The notes: a model not told the origin generated them from the letters alone. A DNA stretch of 64,000 bases from Vibrio spartinae (GCF_024347135.1 NZ_AP024907.1:46001-110000), one strand, 5' to 3'. Positions 34,626 to 45,331 are shown, numbered from the stretch's first letter. Program-made: numbers and translations.

Positions 34626-34805
34626 ATGCTGAACAAAATCGACAGATTAACTATCTATGCTCTGATGGGATTTATCTCGTTTGGAGCGTTGGTGATAAGC
34701 ACATCGGCGTCGGAACAAGCGTCACTCATGCCGGTATGGGGAGTGATTGCTGCAATGATTGGGCTTCAGCTGGAAGTCCAACAATACGATACATCCAAGC
34801 ATTGA
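34626..34805 (+). CDS. Small two-span membrane protein
   Basis: A 59-residue product starting at the ATG at 34626, preceded by GAGGAGCAAGGA; an earlier in-frame ATG at 34566 has no ribosome site. Two hydrophobic stretches (IYALMGFISFGALVIST and PVWGVIAAMIGLQL) flank a short loop with SASEQ. A strong terminator 63 bases downstream supports a real transcript. Family not recognised. Confidence 0.5.
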   Translation: MLNKIDRLTIYALMGFISFGALVISTSASEQASLMPVWGVIAAMIGLQLEVQQYDTSKH

Positions 34806-34867
34806 TTGAAAAGTAACTCTAAATACAATGCAACATTTCCGACACTATCCCATTTTTCTTGGGCTTC

Positions 34868-34891
34868 CCCGCAGTAATGCGGGATTTTTTT
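34868..34891 (+). terminator. Terminator of the small membrane protein gene
   Basis: CCCGCA / TGCGGG stem, GTAA loop, then A followed by seven T. Classic plus-strand terminator. Confidence 0.88.
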
Positions 34892-35103
34892 GCCTGTCAT
34901 TCAGTGATTGGCTCGTGATGGACAATTATCACGACTTGGTGACTTTCGCTGACGAGTTTAGCCAGAAGCAACCAAACCTATATAAAGCAAGACGTGAAAT
35001 ATTCACCCGGGATGAGCCGCTCAGAACCATAGTATTCGTTGGTTATCTTTTGAGCGACCATGCCAGTCAATTGAATTGACCGGCATGATGGTGGCAGGTG
35101 GTT

Positions 35104-36639
35104 CTAAGACTGAGACAAAAAGAACTGATAGGTCGGATTGTCGGTCTCGTCTTTGTACTGATAACCCAATTCAACGAGATGAGCTGAGAAACGGACTAAA
35201 TCGTCGTCATTGAGCTCAAATGCACAAAGCACCCGACCGTAGTCGGCACCATGGTTGCGATAGTTGAAGAGACTGATATTCCAGTGCGTCCCGAGTGTAC
35301 TGAGGAATGTCAGCAGTGCTCCGGGATATTCCGGAAATTCGAATGCGTATAACCGTTCTTTGAGTGGTTTCGACGGCCTTCCGCCAATCATGTAACGAAT
35401 GTGCAGTTTGGCGATTTCATCATCGGATAAATCGATCACCGGATAGCCAGCTTTGCGCAGATCCTGAATAATGCTGTTGAGTTCTTCCGGGCCGCCGGCG
35501 AGACGAATCCCGACGAAGACATTGGCCAGTGAGTCATCATTGTAGCGATAGTTAAACTCTGTGACCGCCCGGCCACCGATAATCTGGCAGAATTCGAAAA
35601 ATGCCCCTTTGCGCTCAGGGATGGTCACGGCAAGCAAACCTTCACGTTTTTCGCCCAGTTCACATCGTTCTGAAACATAGCGTAAGCCGTGAAAGTTGGT
35701 GTTGGCTCCGGAGAGCACGGTTCCTAACTGTTTGCCCGTCAGCTGGTGTTGTTCTGCATATTTTTTCAAACCCGCCAGAGCCAGAGCGCCGGAAGGTTCA
35801 GCAATCGCGCGGGTATCTTCAAAGATATCTTTCACTGCGGCACAGATTTCGTCACTGGACACAGAGATATGGCCGTCGAGATATTGCTGACACAAACGGA
35901 AGGTCTCATCGCCAATGCGTTTTACCGCGACCCCGTCTGCAAACATGCTGACTTGTTCAAGAACCACCGGTTCTCCGGCATCAAGCGCGGCTTTTAAACA
36001 ACTCGATTCTTCCGGTTCAACGGCAATCACTTTGATTTCGGGCATCAGTTGTTTGATCAGCACGGCAACACCGGCTGCCAGACCACCGCCACCGACGGGC
36101 ACGAAGATATAATCCAGATGACCGTTCTGTTGCAGCATCTCCATGCCAATCGTGCCTTGTCCGGCAATGACCAGTGGATGATCGAAAGGGGGCACAAACG
36201 TATAATGATGCTCCGCGGCAAGTCGTTCGGCTTCTGCTTTCGCTTCATCGAAGTTATTGCCGAATAACACCACTGCGCCACCAAATCCACGCACGGCATC
36301 AACTTTGATGTCTGGTGTGGTTTTGGGCATGACGATGGTTGATTTCACACCTAACTTCGTGCCGGATAAGGCCAATCCCTGAGCATGGTTACCTGCGGAG
36401 GCTGTAATAATGCCGGCTTGCTTTTGGGCTTCGCTCAGATTAGCAATCATGTTGTAAGCACCGCGCAGTTTAAACGAATGGACTGGCTGGCGATCTTCGC
36501 GTTTGAGCTGGACTCGGTTATTGAGTCGCGCTGCAAGCCGGGGCATGTCTTGCAATGGTGTCACCATCGCAACCTCGTAAACCGGGGCGCGCAAAATTTG
36601 GCGCAGATAATCTGCGCCGGTTTGGCTGGTGAATGTCAT
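35104..36639 (-). CDS. ilvA: Biosynthetic threonine ammonia-lyase
   Basis: Deaminates threonine to 2-oxobutanoate, the committed step to isoleucine. The 511-residue length and two ACT-like regulatory domains (from about residue 330, LLAVTIPERKGAFFEFCQII and LYAFEFPEYPGALLTFLSTL) mark the biosynthetic, isoleucine-inhibited form. The PLP lysine is K57 in HSFKLRGAY; the phosphate-binding glycine loop is VGGGGLAAG. It is the last gene of ilvGMEDA, three bases after ilvD. A 12-bp hairpin with one mismatch (35059-35087) follows the stop but lacks a T run. Confidence 0.97.
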   Translation of the reverse strand: MTFTSQTGADYLRQILRAPVYEVAMVTPLQDMPRLAARLNNRVQLKREDRQPVHSFKLRGAYNMIANLSEAQKQAGIITASAGNHAQGLALSGTKLGVKSTIVMPKTTPDIKVDAVRGFGGAVVLFGNNFDEAKAEAERLAAEHHYTFVPPFDHPLVIAGQGTIGMEMLQQNGHLDYIFVPVGGGGLAAGVAVLIKQLMPEIKVIAVEPEESSCLKAALDAGEPVVLEQVSMFADGVAVKRIGDETFRLCQQYLDGHISVSSDEICAAVKDIFEDTRAIAEPSGALALAGLKKYAEQHQLTGKQLGTVLSGANTNFHGLRYVSERCELGEKREGLLAVTIPERKGAFFEFCQIIGGRAVTEFNYRYNDDSLANVFVGIRLAGGPEELNSIIQDLRKAGYPVIDLSDDEIAKLHIRYMIGGRPSKPLKERLYAFEFPEYPGALLTFLSTLGTHWNISLFNYRNHGADYGRVLCAFELNDDDLVRFSAHLVELGYQYKDETDNPTYQFFLSQS

Positions 36640-36642
36640 CGA

Positions 36643-38484
36643 CTAGTCTCCTAGCTTGGATTTATCTCTCACCGCGCCTTTGTCAGCACTGGTGGCCATG
36701 CTGGCATAGGCTTTCAACGCAAAAGAGACTTCACGCTGGCGGTTGGCCGGTTTCCAGCCGAGCTGATCTTGCTCAGCACGGCGACTTGTCAGTTCATCCG
36801 CTGACACAACCAGTTCAATGGCTCGTCCGGGAATATCAATGTCAATGATGTCACCGTTTTTAATCAGCCCGATAGCACCGCCATTGGCAGCTTCCGGAGA
36901 GGCGTGACCGATAGAGAGACCGGATGTACCGCCGGAGAAGCGACCGTCGGTCAGCAAGGCACACGATTTACCGAGTCCCATCGATTTGAGGTACGTGGTC
37001 GGATACAGCATTTCTTGCATGCCGGGGCCGCCTTTGGGTCCTTCGTAGCGGATGACGACCACTTCACCTGCTTTGACTTGACCGCTAAGAATCCCTTCAA
37101 CCGCATCTTCCTGACTTTCAAACACAATCGCCGGACCACGGAATTTCAGGTTACTTTCATCGACACCTGCGGTTTTGACGATACAGCCGTCCAATGCGAT
37201 ATTGCCTTTCAATACCGCAAGGCCACCATCTTGGCTGAAAGCGTGTTCTTTGGTTCGGATACATCCGTCCTGACGATCATCATCCAGCGTTTCCCAGTAG
37301 CAATCTTGTGAGAAGGCCTGAGTGGTGCGGATACCCGCAGGTCCGGCTCGGTAGAATGTTTTCACGTCAGTTGAGTCGGTCTGCATAATGTCATATTGCG
37401 CCAGCTGTTCTTGCAGGCTGATGCCGAGTACCGTTCTGGTCTCTGTATTCAGGAGATTGGCGCGGCTAAGTTCACCGAGTATCCCCATGACACCGCCGGC
37501 ACGGTGGACGTCTTCCATATGGTACTTCTGAGTGGACGGTGCCACTTTACACAAATGCGGTACGCGGCGTGACATACGGTTAATATCATCCATGGTGAAG
37601 TCCACTTCACCTTCTTGTGCTGCAGCAAGCAGGTGCAGGACGGTATTGGTTGAACCGCCCATGGCAATATCCAGCGCCATGGCATTTTCAAAGGCAGATT
37701 TATTGGCAATGTTACGTGGCAGAACCGATGCATCATCCTGTTCGTAATAGCGTTTTGCCAGGCCGACGATGCGTTGACCTGCTGTGAGGAAGAGTGTTTT
37801 GCGATCCGCATGCGTTGCGAGCAGTGAACCGTTGCCCGGCTGCGACAGCCCCAAAGCTTCAGTCAGACAGTTCATCGAGTTGGCTGTAAACATACCGGAG
37901 CAAGAACCGCATGTCGGACAAGCGGAACGCTCGACCTGTTCACTTTGTTCGTCAGATACATTTGGATCGGCACCTTGAATCATCGCATCAACGAGATCGA
38001 GTTTGATTAGCTGGTCGGAAAGTTTGGTTTTACCGGCTTCCATCGGCCCACCGGAAACAAAGATCACGGGGATATTCAGGCGCAGCGAGGCCATGAGCAT
38101 TCCGGGGGTGATTTTGTCACAGTTGGAGATACAGACCATCGCGTCGGCACAGTGCGCATTGACCATGTATTCGACGGAGTCAGCAATCAACTCACGAGAA
38201 GGTAGTGAGTAGAGCATCCCGCCGTGGCCCATCGCGATCCCGTCATCGACGGCAATGGTGTTAAATTCTTTGGCAATACCACCGGCCTCTTCAATTTCAC
38301 GAGCGACCATCTGGCCTAAGTCTTTCAGATGAACATGGCCCGGTACAAACTGGGTGAATGAATTGACCACGGCAATGATGGGCTTCCCAAAATCATCTTC
38401 TTTGACGCCGGTAGCACGCCATAACGCGCGTGCCCCAGCCATATTGCGACCATGTGTTGTTGTTGCGGAACGATACTTCGGCAT
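36643..38484 (-). CDS. ilvD: Dihydroxy-acid dehydratase
   Basis: An iron-sulfur enzyme that makes 2-keto acids from dihydroxy acids for valine and isoleucine. The 613-residue length is usual. Cluster-ligand cysteines are visible in [12 protein letters not shown] and [19 protein letters not shown]. The ATG has AAAGGA upstream. It lies between ilvE (30 bases upstream) and ilvA in the operon, as in E. coli. Confidence 0.97.
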   Translation of the reverse strand: MPKYRSATTTHGRNMAGARALWRATGVKEDDFGKPIIAVVNSFTQFVPGHVHLKDLGQMVAREIEEAGGIAKEFNTIAVDDGIAMGHGGMLYSLPSRELIADSVEYMVNAHCADAMVCISNCDKITPGMLMASLRLNIPVIFVSGGPMEAGKTKLSDQLIKLDLVDAMIQGADPNVSDEQSEQVERSACPTCGSCSGMFTANSMNCLTEALGLSQPGNGSLLATHADRKTLFLTAGQRIVGLAKRYYEQDDASVLPRNIANKSAFENAMALDIAMGGSTNTVLHLLAAAQEGEVDFTMDDINRMSRRVPHLCKVAPSTQKYHMEDVHRAGGVMGILGELSRANLLNTETRTVLGISLQEQLAQYDIMQTDSTDVKTFYRAGPAGIRTTQAFSQDCYWETLDDDRQDGCIRTKEHAFSQDGGLAVLKGNIALDGCIVKTAGVDESNLKFRGPAIVFESQEDAVEGILSGQVKAGEVVVIRYEGPKGGPGMQEMLYPTTYLKSMGLGKSCALLTDGRFSGGTSGLSIGHASPEAANGGAIGLIKNGDIIDIDIPGRAIELVVSADELTSRRAEQDQLGWKPANRQREVSFALKAYASMATSADKGAVRDKSKLGD

Positions 38485-38514
38485 TGTGTTGTCCTTTACT
38501 TGATTCTTTTGGGG

Positions 38515-39456
38515 TTAGGCATTCTCTTGAGGATTGACGTAATCTAACCAACCCCATTTATCTTCAGTGGTTCCATTGAACAGTCCGAAAAAGGCATCCT
38601 GAATGACTTTGGTTGTCGGACCGCGTTTTCCTGAACCGACGGTGATGCGATCGACACTGCGTACCGGCACGATTTCAGCTGCGGTTCCGGTCATGAAAAT
38701 TTCGTCTGCCAGATAGAGCCCTTCACGGGCGATATTGGCTTCGCGGACGGTATAGCCGAGATCTTTCGCCAAAATCATAATGGTATCGCGCGTAATCCCC
38801 GGAAGAATCGAGCTGGTTGTCGGTGGCGTGAGGATTTCTCCGTCTTTGACCACAAAAATATTTTCACCGGCCCCTTCGGACAGATACCCGTCAACACTCA
38901 GGGCGATTCCTTCGTCATAACCGTGACGACGGGCTTCACCACCAACCAGGAGCGAAGAAAGGTAGTTCCCCCCGGCTTTCGCAGCCGTTGGGATGGTATT
39001 TGGTGCAGCGCGGTTCCAACTGGAGATCATCGCATCAACGCCATTTTCCAATGCTTCTTCGCCAAGATAGGCACCCCATGGGAAAGCCGCGATAATTACA
39101 TCCAGTTCAGTATCGTTTGGCGGGCAAACGCCTAGACCGACGTTACCGACAAAAGCTAATGGGCGGATATAAGCGGAATTCAGTTGATTTGCGCGTAAGG
39201 TTTCCCGGGTTGCTTCCATAATTTCTTCAACAGAATATGGAATCGGGAAGCGATAAATTTTGGCAGAGTTGATTAAGCGTTGTGCGTGTTCCCGATGACG
39301 GAACACGATCGGGCCTTTGGGGGTGTCATAGCAGCGAACGCCTTCGAAGACCGATGTTCCATAGTGCATTGCGTGCGTCAGGACATGTACTTGAGCATTT
39401 GCCCACGGCATCATTTCCCCGTTAAACCATATAAAATCCGCAGTATTAGTAGCCAT
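38515..39456 (-). CDS. ilvE: Branched-chain amino acid aminotransferase
   Basis: A fold-type IV PLP enzyme for the final transamination giving valine, isoleucine and leucine. The start at 39456 gives MATNTADFIWFNGE (313 residues); a longer frame from 39549 would overlap ilvM and is rejected, since GGAAG precedes 39456. The PLP lysine is K160 in TAAKAGGNYL. HYGTSVFEGVRCY and GYLSEGAGENIF are conserved. It follows ilvM by 13 bases. Confidence 0.97.
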   Translation of the reverse strand: MATNTADFIWFNGEMMPWANAQVHVLTHAMHYGTSVFEGVRCYDTPKGPIVFRHREHAQRLINSAKIYRFPIPYSVEEIMEATRETLRANQLNSAYIRPLAFVGNVGLGVCPPNDTELDVIIAAFPWGAYLGEEALENGVDAMISSWNRAAPNTIPTAAKAGGNYLSSLLVGGEARRHGYDEGIALSVDGYLSEGAGENIFVVKDGEILTPPTTSSILPGITRDTIMILAKDLGYTVREANIAREGLYLADEIFMTGTAAEIVPVRSVDRITVGSGKRGPTTKVIQDAFFGLFNGTTEDKWGWLDYVNPQENA

Positions 39457-39469
39457 TATTATTTCTTCC

Positions 39470-39754
39470 TTATGCACAAATTTTTTGTTGTAAATTGTTA
39501 TTGGGTAGTTCGTTACTGCTGATTTGAATGACTTCAACAGTACGCACATCCCATAATTTTTCGATTTGGTTGGTCAATGTTGTGATCGGCCGATCGCTGT
39601 CGACGATAATTTCGACGCTGGCAACTTTGCTTTCATGATTTTGGGTTGCCGCAACCTGTTTGATGATGAATCCGCGGTGACGAATGACACGCAGAACCCG
39701 CTCTAGCAGAACCGGCTTATCATCAGCTTTGATGTCGAGTAGATATCTTTCCAT
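39470..39754 (-). CDS. ilvM: Acetolactate synthase II small subunit
   Basis: The regulatory/stabilising subunit of acetohydroxyacid synthase II. The 94-residue protein is a single ACT-type domain (YLLDIKADDKPVLLERVLRV, then HESKVASVEIIVDSDRPITT). The ATG has AGGAGAC upstream. It starts 12 bases after ilvG, forming the tight ilvGM pair. Confidence 0.95.
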   Translation of the reverse strand: MERYLLDIKADDKPVLLERVLRVIRHRGFIIKQVAATQNHESKVASVEIIVDSDRPITTLTNQIEKLWDVRTVEVIQISSNELPNNNLQQKICA

Positions 39755-39766
39755 TTCTGGTGTCTC

Positions 39767-41413
39767 CTATGTATTTTCCAGCATTTCATTGTTTGATGCA
39801 CCGGGTGGTACCAGTGGCCAGACATTTTCTTCTTCATCAATTGCTACATGCAGTAGATAAGCGGTTTTGCTTGCCAGCATTTCTTGTAAAGCCGGTTCGA
39901 CTTCTTCTTTCTTGGTAATGGTTTTGCCCGGAATATCGAAAGCGCGTGCCAGCATGATGAAATCCGGGTTATCGTCCAGAATCGTTTCACTGTGGCGACC
40001 ATCGAAAAACAGCGATTGCCATTGACGAACCATGCCCAGACGCTGGTTGTTCAACAATACGATTTTGACCGGAATCTGGCGACGTTTTAACGTACCCAAC
40101 TCCTGAATATTCATCATAAATGAACCGTCACCCGTAATCAGAATGGACTGGTCGTCGGGGCGAGCCACGGCTGCACCCATCGCAGCCGGCAAACCAAATC
40201 CCATGGTGCCGAGCCCCGCAGATGAGATAAAGTTTTGCGGCGATCTTGGCTGAATGTGCTGGGCCGCCCACATTTGATGTTGGCCGACATCTGTTGAGAC
40301 AACCGAGTTATCAGGCATCATATCGGATAACTGTTTCAGCAGCAGCGGTGCATAAATCAGCTCACCGGGATGGTCATAACGCCATTTGAATCCACTCCGC
40401 AAGCTCTCACTGTGGTGAACCCAGCCACTAATGTCATGTGAGAGTTCCAGTTGCGGCAGAATCGTATTGATGTCGCCCCGCAGTGCAGCATTGGCACGTC
40501 GGAGTTTATTGAACTCTGCGGCATCGATATCAATATGAATCACTTTTGCATGTGGGGCGAAGGTATCGAGTTTGCCGGTCACCCGGTCATCAAAACGAGC
40601 ACCGACCGTGATGAGGAGATCACATTCCTGAACGACTAAATTGGCTGCTTTCGTCCCATGCATGCCTAACATACCCAGATAGTGAGGGTCGTGGCGTTCA
40701 ACCGAGCCCAACCCTTTAAGGGTACTGACGGAAGGCATCGGGTTGAGTCGTAAAAACTCTCGTACCGTTTCGGTCGCATGTGCGAGCTGCACACCGCCAC
40801 CGACATAAAAAACCGGACGTTGGCTTTCATTCAGCATCGTTTGTGCTTTCGCGAGTTCATCCGGATTGGTTTGAGGCATGGCAGGGGGAATACATGGGGT
40901 GAGCGTTGTGACCGGGGATTGGGCCAGTTGAACGTCTTTTGCGATATCAACGATGACTGGCCCCGGGCGCCCCGCTTTGGCAACTTCAAAGGCCTCCGCC
41001 AATGTGGGGGCCAGATCATGGATATCGGTCACCAGATAACTGTGTTTGGTACAAGACAGTGACATGCCGATCACATCCATTTCCTGAAATGCATCCGTTC
41101 CGATGTGAGAGCTGGCGACCTGTCCGGTAATGGCAACCAGCGGGACGGAATCAAGGAAAGCATCTGCCAGTCCCGTCACAAGGTTCGTGGCTCCCGGGCC
41201 TGATGTCGCCATGCATACGGCCACTTCTTGGGTTGATCTTGCCATCCCGATGGCTGCCATGGCCGCCCCTTGTTCGTGACGACACAAAATATGTTCGACA
41301 CCACCGTCATACAGGGCATCGTAGATGGGCATGATTGCACCGCCCGGATAACCAAATATGGTCTTGATACCTTGTTGTTTCAGGGCTGCTACGACGAGTT
41401 GCGCTCCAGTCAT
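39767..41413 (-). CDS. ilvG: Acetolactate synthase II large subunit
   Basis: A thiamine-diphosphate enzyme that makes acetolactate and acetohydroxybutyrate. From the ATG at 41413 (GGGAGG upstream) the product has 548 residues, the normal length, so unlike in E. coli K-12 the gene is intact. The catalytic glutamate E47 lies in [11 protein letters not shown]. The diphosphate motif GDGSFMMN and the following [11 protein letters not shown] are present. First structural gene after the leader and attenuator. Confidence 0.97.
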   Translation of the reverse strand: MTGAQLVVAALKQQGIKTIFGYPGGAIMPIYDALYDGGVEHILCRHEQGAAMAAIGMARSTQEVAVCMATSGPGATNLVTGLADAFLDSVPLVAITGQVASSHIGTDAFQEMDVIGMSLSCTKHSYLVTDIHDLAPTLAEAFEVAKAGRPGPVIVDIAKDVQLAQSPVTTLTPCIPPAMPQTNPDELAKAQTMLNESQRPVFYVGGGVQLAHATETVREFLRLNPMPSVSTLKGLGSVERHDPHYLGMLGMHGTKAANLVVQECDLLITVGARFDDRVTGKLDTFAPHAKVIHIDIDAAEFNKLRRANAALRGDINTILPQLELSHDISGWVHHSESLRSGFKWRYDHPGELIYAPLLLKQLSDMMPDNSVVSTDVGQHQMWAAQHIQPRSPQNFISSAGLGTMGFGLPAAMGAAVARPDDQSILITGDGSFMMNIQELGTLKRRQIPVKIVLLNNQRLGMVRQWQSLFFDGRHSETILDDNPDFIMLARAFDIPGKTITKKEEVEPALQEMLASKTAYLLHVAIDEEENVWPLVPPGASNNEMLENT

Positions 41414-41537
41414 CGTGATCCTCCCATACATTCATTGTTCTTGTTGCTTCGTGTTGTGTTGTGTGAGCACTTCATGTGCGACTCCCGTTATACCGCTTTG
41501 CCGACTGGGTCAGCGCACGTTTTATTATTGTATAGAC

Positions 41538-41571
41538 TAAAAAAAACCCCCGGACTTTTCAGTGCGGGGGC
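41538..41571 (-). terminator. Attenuator terminator of the ilvGMEDA operon
   Basis: On the minus strand CCCCCG and CGGGGG pair (six G-C pairs plus three inner pairs) and are followed by eight T. It lies 125 bases before ilvG and just after the leader peptide. The GCGGGGGCT inside the leader (about 41605-41615) can pair with AGCCCCCGC and so form the competing antiterminator. Confidence 0.9.
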
Positions 41572-41587
41572 TTTTTTTATCTTGCTG

Positions 41588-41683
41588 CTATCTTTCGTCC
41601 AGTAGCCCCCGCGCGGAATCAATAATGACCACGACTAGAATAAGGCTAATGAGAGAATGTAAACGGACGATTCGATGCATCAT
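41588..41683 (-). CDS. ilvL: ilv operon leader peptide
   Basis: A 31-residue ORF starting ATGATG. Its middle, LISLILVVVII, is packed with leucine, isoleucine and valine, the end products of the operon. Stalling of ribosomes here when these are scarce would free the antiterminator and let transcription pass the attenuator at 41538-41571. Composition, position and the overlap of its last codons with the antiterminator arm define it as IlvL. The sequence differs from the E. coli leader except in this logic. The ribosome binding site is weak. Confidence 0.88.
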   Translation of the reverse strand: MMHRIVRLHSLISLILVVVIIDSARGLLDER

Positions 41684-41894
41684 GAATAGAAATCTTATTT
41701 TTAGTGAATGTTTCAAGATTGATGAAAATCTCGACATACTTAGTGTTTAACATACAATTCTGTTACATGACAAGGAAAACATCATTCTTTTTTCATATTC
41801 TTTTGTTTTCCGCTTGCGTTATACCTACCCCTGTCCATTCGCGTATCACTGATTGATACCGTGAATACTTATGAATCAATCACAAGGGAATTAT

Positions 41895-43418
41895 ATGGGG
41901 TTAGCAATCATTCATAGCCGAGCGAGTGTCGGTGTAGAAGCACCGTTGGTGACGGTTGAAGTACATATTAGTAATGGGATGCCCGGATTTACACTGGTGG
42001 GCTTACCGGAAACCACGGTCAAAGAATCACGGGATCGGGTTCGTAGTGCGATTATCCATTCTCGATTTGAATTTCCACCCAAACGCATCACTGTCAATCT
42101 GGCACCGGCCGATTTACCGAAAGAGGGCGGCCGATTCGACCTGCCTATCGCTTTGGGCATTCTGGCGGCATCGGATCAAATCATCTCGGATCATCTGGCA
42201 AACTATGAGTTTTTAGGGGAGTTGGCACTATCCGGTCAGTTGCGAACCGTGAAAGGCGTTTTGCCCGCAGCCTTGGCTGCCGGGATGGCTGACCGTGCTT
42301 TGGTGGTGCCGCATGAAAATGGCGATCAGGCAGCTTTAGTCGGGCAAGAACAGCATTATTCTGCCGGGAGTTTGCAAGAAGTCTGTCAGGCTTTATGCGG
42401 CGATTTGTCACTGGGATTGCATCAGTCTCCGCCACAGATTGAACAACCCGCGTCTGTGCGGGATTTGCAGGATATTATCGGCCAGCAACAGGGCAAGCGT
42501 GCGTTAGAAATTGCCGCTGCCGGGCATCATAATTTACTGTTTCTCGGGCCTCCGGGAACGGGTAAAACGATGCTGGCCTCCCGGCTATGTGACTTACTGC
42601 CGGAGATGAGTAATGAAGAAGCGATGGAAACAGCTGCGGTTGCTTCACTGACGCAACAGGATATTCATCAGTACAACTGGAAACAGCGGCCATTTCGTGC
42701 GCCGCATCATTCCAGCTCTATGGCCGCTTTGGTTGGCGGCGGCTCGATTCCGCGTCCCGGTGAAATCTCACTGGCTCATAACGGATTACTCTTTCTCGAT
42801 GAGATGCCGGAGTTTGAACGTCGGGTGCTCGATTCATTACGTGAACCATTGGAGTCCGGAGAAATTGTGATTTCGCGGGCGCAAGGGAAGACGCGTTTCC
42901 CTGCGCGGTTTCAGTTAGTTGGTGCGTTAAATCCAAGCCCGACCGGTTATTATGAAGGTCAGGGCAGCCGGATTAATCCACAACATATTCTCCGCTATCT
43001 GAGTCGATTATCGGGGCCGTTATTGGATCGCTTCGACTTGTCGATTGAGATCCCTGCTTTACCAAAAGGAATGCTTGCCGAAGGCGGGGGACGGGGAGAG
43101 ACAACACAGGTTGTCCGTGAGCGGGTGCTGCGGGCTCGTGAATTAATGCTCCGTTTACGGGGGAAAGCGAATTCTCTTCTGACCAGCCGCGAAATCGAGA
43201 CGTTCTGCCCATTGGCAAAATCTGATGCCGACTTTCTGGAAAATGCATTGCACAGTCTTGGTCTGTCTATTCGTGCTTATCATCGCATTATTAAAGTTGC
43301 CCGGACGATTGCCGATTTGGCGGAAGAGGAACACATCCAGCGGGCTCATTTGGCAGAAGCATTGGGATATCGAGCGATGGATCGATTATTGAAGCAGTTA
43401 AATATGCAGGCCGTGTAA
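41895..43418 (+). CDS. comM: ComM, branch-migration helicase for natural transformation
   Basis: ComM is a hexameric AAA+ helicase that extends recombination of incoming DNA in naturally competent vibrios. From the ATG at 41895 (AAGGGA upstream) it has 507 residues. It has an N-terminal Lon-protease-like domain (PGFTLVGLPETTVKESRDRV), Walker A GPPGTGKT at about residue 218, Walker B-like LLFLDEMPEF, and a C-terminal Mg-chelatase-like domain. An earlier in-frame ATG (41871) adds eight residues and lacks homology. Divergent from ilvL. Confidence 0.95.
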   Translation: MGLAIIHSRASVGVEAPLVTVEVHISNGMPGFTLVGLPETTVKESRDRVRSAIIHSRFEFPPKRITVNLAPADLPKEGGRFDLPIALGILAASDQIISDHLANYEFLGELALSGQLRTVKGVLPAALAAGMADRALVVPHENGDQAALVGQEQHYSAGSLQEVCQALCGDLSLGLHQSPPQIEQPASVRDLQDIIGQQQGKRALEIAAAGHHNLLFLGPPGTGKTMLASRLCDLLPEMSNEEAMETAAVASLTQQDIHQYNWKQRPFRAPHHSSSMAALVGGGSIPRPGEISLAHNGLLFLDEMPEFERRVLDSLREPLESGEIVISRAQGKTRFPARFQLVGALNPSPTGYYEGQGSRINPQHILRYLSRLSGPLLDRFDLSIEIPALPKGMLAEGGGRGETTQVVRERVLRARELMLRLRGKANSLLTSREIETFCPLAKSDADFLENALHSLGLSIRAYHRIIKVARTIADLAEEEHIQRAHLAEALGYRAMDRLLKQLNMQAV

Positions 43419-43603
43419 AGTGCTAAATTCTGGTTGAAAATGGCCTCTCTTGTTGCAACATATATCACGGGTTTCAACCATTCAAGCAGTATGAAACGGT
43501 ATTTGGGCGCTATCGGCACGACGAAGAGAAGCATGTTATTCAATGACTAAATTTGTATAATCACACGCTATTTTATTCTTTGAGCGGAAATGACGTCTAT
43601 CTT

Positions 43604-44482
43604 ATGTTGGCTTACGTTTTATTGGTTGTAAACGCCTGTTTGGTGTTGGTGAATACTGGTCTTTGTTCTGTTGCGATCTGTGTGGCGGCTCTGATCAAAT
43701 TGTTGTTGCCAACGCCTGCTTTAAAAGCTCATGCGACACGGCTGGCCAACGGGTTTATGTGGTTGTGGGCCACAGTCAATATGCGCATTTTGCACTTATC
43801 CAATCCGGTCAAATGGGACATTCAGGGCGTCGATGACTTAAATCGGCAGGGATGGTATCTGATGATTAGTAATCATATGAGCTGGACGGATATCGTCGTG
43901 CTGTGCAGTGTGTTTAAAGATCGGATCCCAATGCCGAAGTTTTTCTTAAAACAACAGTTACTTTACGTGCCGTTTATCGGGATGAGTTGCTGGGCGCTGG
44001 ATATGCCGTTTATGCGTCGTTATTCAAGAGAATATCTGCTGCGTCATCCGGAAAAGCGCGGTCAGGATCTGGCGACGACACGTCGCTCCTGTACGAAATT
44101 TAAGAATGCACCGACCACTGTGGTCAATTATGTTGAGGGTACGCGTTTCACACCGGAGAAACAACGTGCAACCCGATCAAGCTATCGGCATCTGTTGCCA
44201 CCGAAATCAGGAGGCATCGCTTATACGCTGGCAGCCATGGGTGAGCAGTTTGAGCACATTATTGATGTGACGCTGGCTTATCCGGATAATCAGGCAATGC
44301 CTTTTAAAGATATGTTGATGGGCAGAATGCAGCGTATTGTGGTTCGGGTCCGGGTTTTGCCGATTGATGAGCGGGTTTCCGGTGATTACTTCAATGACAA
44401 ACCTTATAAACGGCAGTTTCAGAAATGGTTAGGGGATGTCTGGGAGCACAAAGATGAGTTATTGGATGATATCTATCAGTGA
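43604..44482 (+). CDS. yihG: YihG-type membrane acyltransferase
   Basis: A 1-acylglycerol-3-phosphate acyltransferase-family protein. The chosen ATG at 43604 gives 292 residues beginning with a membrane segment (MLAYVLLVVNACLVL). The HX4D motif reads NHMSWTD near residue 90 and the glycerol-phosphate motif EGTR near 180. The C-terminal half has the YihG-specific PKSGGIAYTLAAMGEQF. The frame opens at 43553 with a TTG inside a TATAAT-like box, so the later start is preferred. Its place next to dsbA matches E. coli. The E. coli homologue is linked to anionic phospholipid acyl composition; the exact substrate is not shown here. Confidence 0.85.
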   Translation: MLAYVLLVVNACLVLVNTGLCSVAICVAALIKLLLPTPALKAHATRLANGFMWLWATVNMRILHLSNPVKWDIQGVDDLNRQGWYLMISNHMSWTDIVVLCSVFKDRIPMPKFFLKQQLLYVPFIGMSCWALDMPFMRRYSREYLLRHPEKRGQDLATTRRSCTKFKNAPTTVVNYVEGTRFTPEKQRATRSSYRHLLPPKSGGIAYTLAAMGEQFEHIIDVTLAYPDNQAMPFKDMLMGRMQRIVVRVRVLPIDERVSGDYFNDKPYKRQFQKWLGDVWEHKDELLDDIYQ

Positions 44483-44509
44483 TGCTGGATGAGCCATGTG
44501 ATATCGACG

Positions 44510-44536
44510 AATCAGGGAGCCCAAAGCTCCCTGATT
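44510..44536 (+). terminator. Terminator between yihG and dsbA
   Basis: An 11-bp perfect stem AATCAGGGAGC / GCTCCCTGATT with loop CCAAA, then GTTTTG on the plus strand. It separates two convergent genes. Confidence 0.85.
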
Positions 44537-44581
44537 GTTTTGAATTGTTCTGTTGAGGTTGTTACCTTCCCCCCAAGCCGG

Positions 44582-45181
44582 TTATTTTTTCAGCAAATAA
44601 TTGACCAACTCAAAATATTGTTCGGTTTTGATATCGTGTGGTGGCTGCACAAGGTACTTATTGTTGACGACAACGGCTGGAACGCCTGTCAGGCCACTTT
44701 CTTCAAAGGTCTTATCGAAACGGCGTACCATAGAATCGACGGCAAAGCTGTTAAATGCATTATCGAATGATTTGGCATTAATCCCTTCATCAGTAAAGAT
44801 TTGCTTCAACGCTTCGTCATTCTGAGGTGGACGTCGTTTGTTATGGATGCGATCAAACATCACCGGTACCATTTTGTCTTCCACATTCAGAGAGACCATC
44901 GTTGCATAAGCTTTACTCATCGAATGTGCCATGTTGCCACCCATGAATGAAACATGAACACGCTGGAATTCAGTCCCTGCCGGAAGCTGTGCTGCCAGTT
45001 TTTCAACAATGGGCTCAAACTCATTACAGTGTGGGCAGTAGAACGAGAAAAACTCCATCACTTTCGGGTTCTCGGAATGCGGCCGATCAAGCACTTTGTA
45101 GTATTTGCCTTCTTCAAACTGAGCGGCGTGAAGAGACAGACTGACGAGTAAAGTTGTTAGTAAAGCAAAAAGCTTTTTCAT
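44582..45181 (-). CDS. dsbA: Periplasmic thiol:disulfide interchange protein DsbA
   Basis: Introduces disulfide bonds into exported proteins. From the ATG at 45181 (TGGAG upstream) it has 199 residues. A signal peptide ends at HAA-Q. The thioredoxin-fold active site CPHC is at residues 49-52, and the cis-proline is in [10 protein letters not shown]. In vibrios DsbA is needed for toxin and pilus folding. It follows srkA on the same strand, the arrangement seen in E. coli. Confidence 0.97.
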   Translation of the reverse strand: MKKLFALLTTLLVSLSLHAAQFEEGKYYKVLDRPHSENPKVMEFFSFYCPHCNEFEPIVEKLAAQLPAGTEFQRVHVSFMGGNMAHSMSKAYATMVSLNVEDKMVPVMFDRIHNKRRPPQNDEALKQIFTDEGINAKSFDNAFNSFAVDSMVRRFDKTFEESGLTGVPAVVVNNKYLVQPPHDIKTEQYFELVNYLLKK

Positions 45182-45211
45182 GATGAACTCCATATGATTC
45201 GATTATTGTAT

Positions 45212-45326
45212 TATACCCACCTCACTTCAAATCCTTCTTTACCGCATATATTCAACGCTGGTGAAACATGTTTATGCAAAGTCACAGCAATGAATTTTAT
45301 TGAAGCGATTCTTCAAGGTTGGGTAT
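45212..45326. repeat. Possible vibrio intergenic palindromic element
   Basis: TATACCCACCTCACTTCAA (45212-45230) and CTTCAAGGTTGGGTAT (45311-45326) form loose inverted ends in the dsbA-srkA gap. They resemble the arms of the element upstream of vgrG. The match is imperfect. Confidence 0.3.
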
Positions 45327-45331
45327 TGGGG

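Noticed and set aside
34918..35079. 53-codon plus-strand frame after the terminator at 34868-34891
   Set aside because: It has no ribosome binding site, no family resemblance, and lies just beyond a strong terminator; the 34806-35103 gap is left as non-coding.
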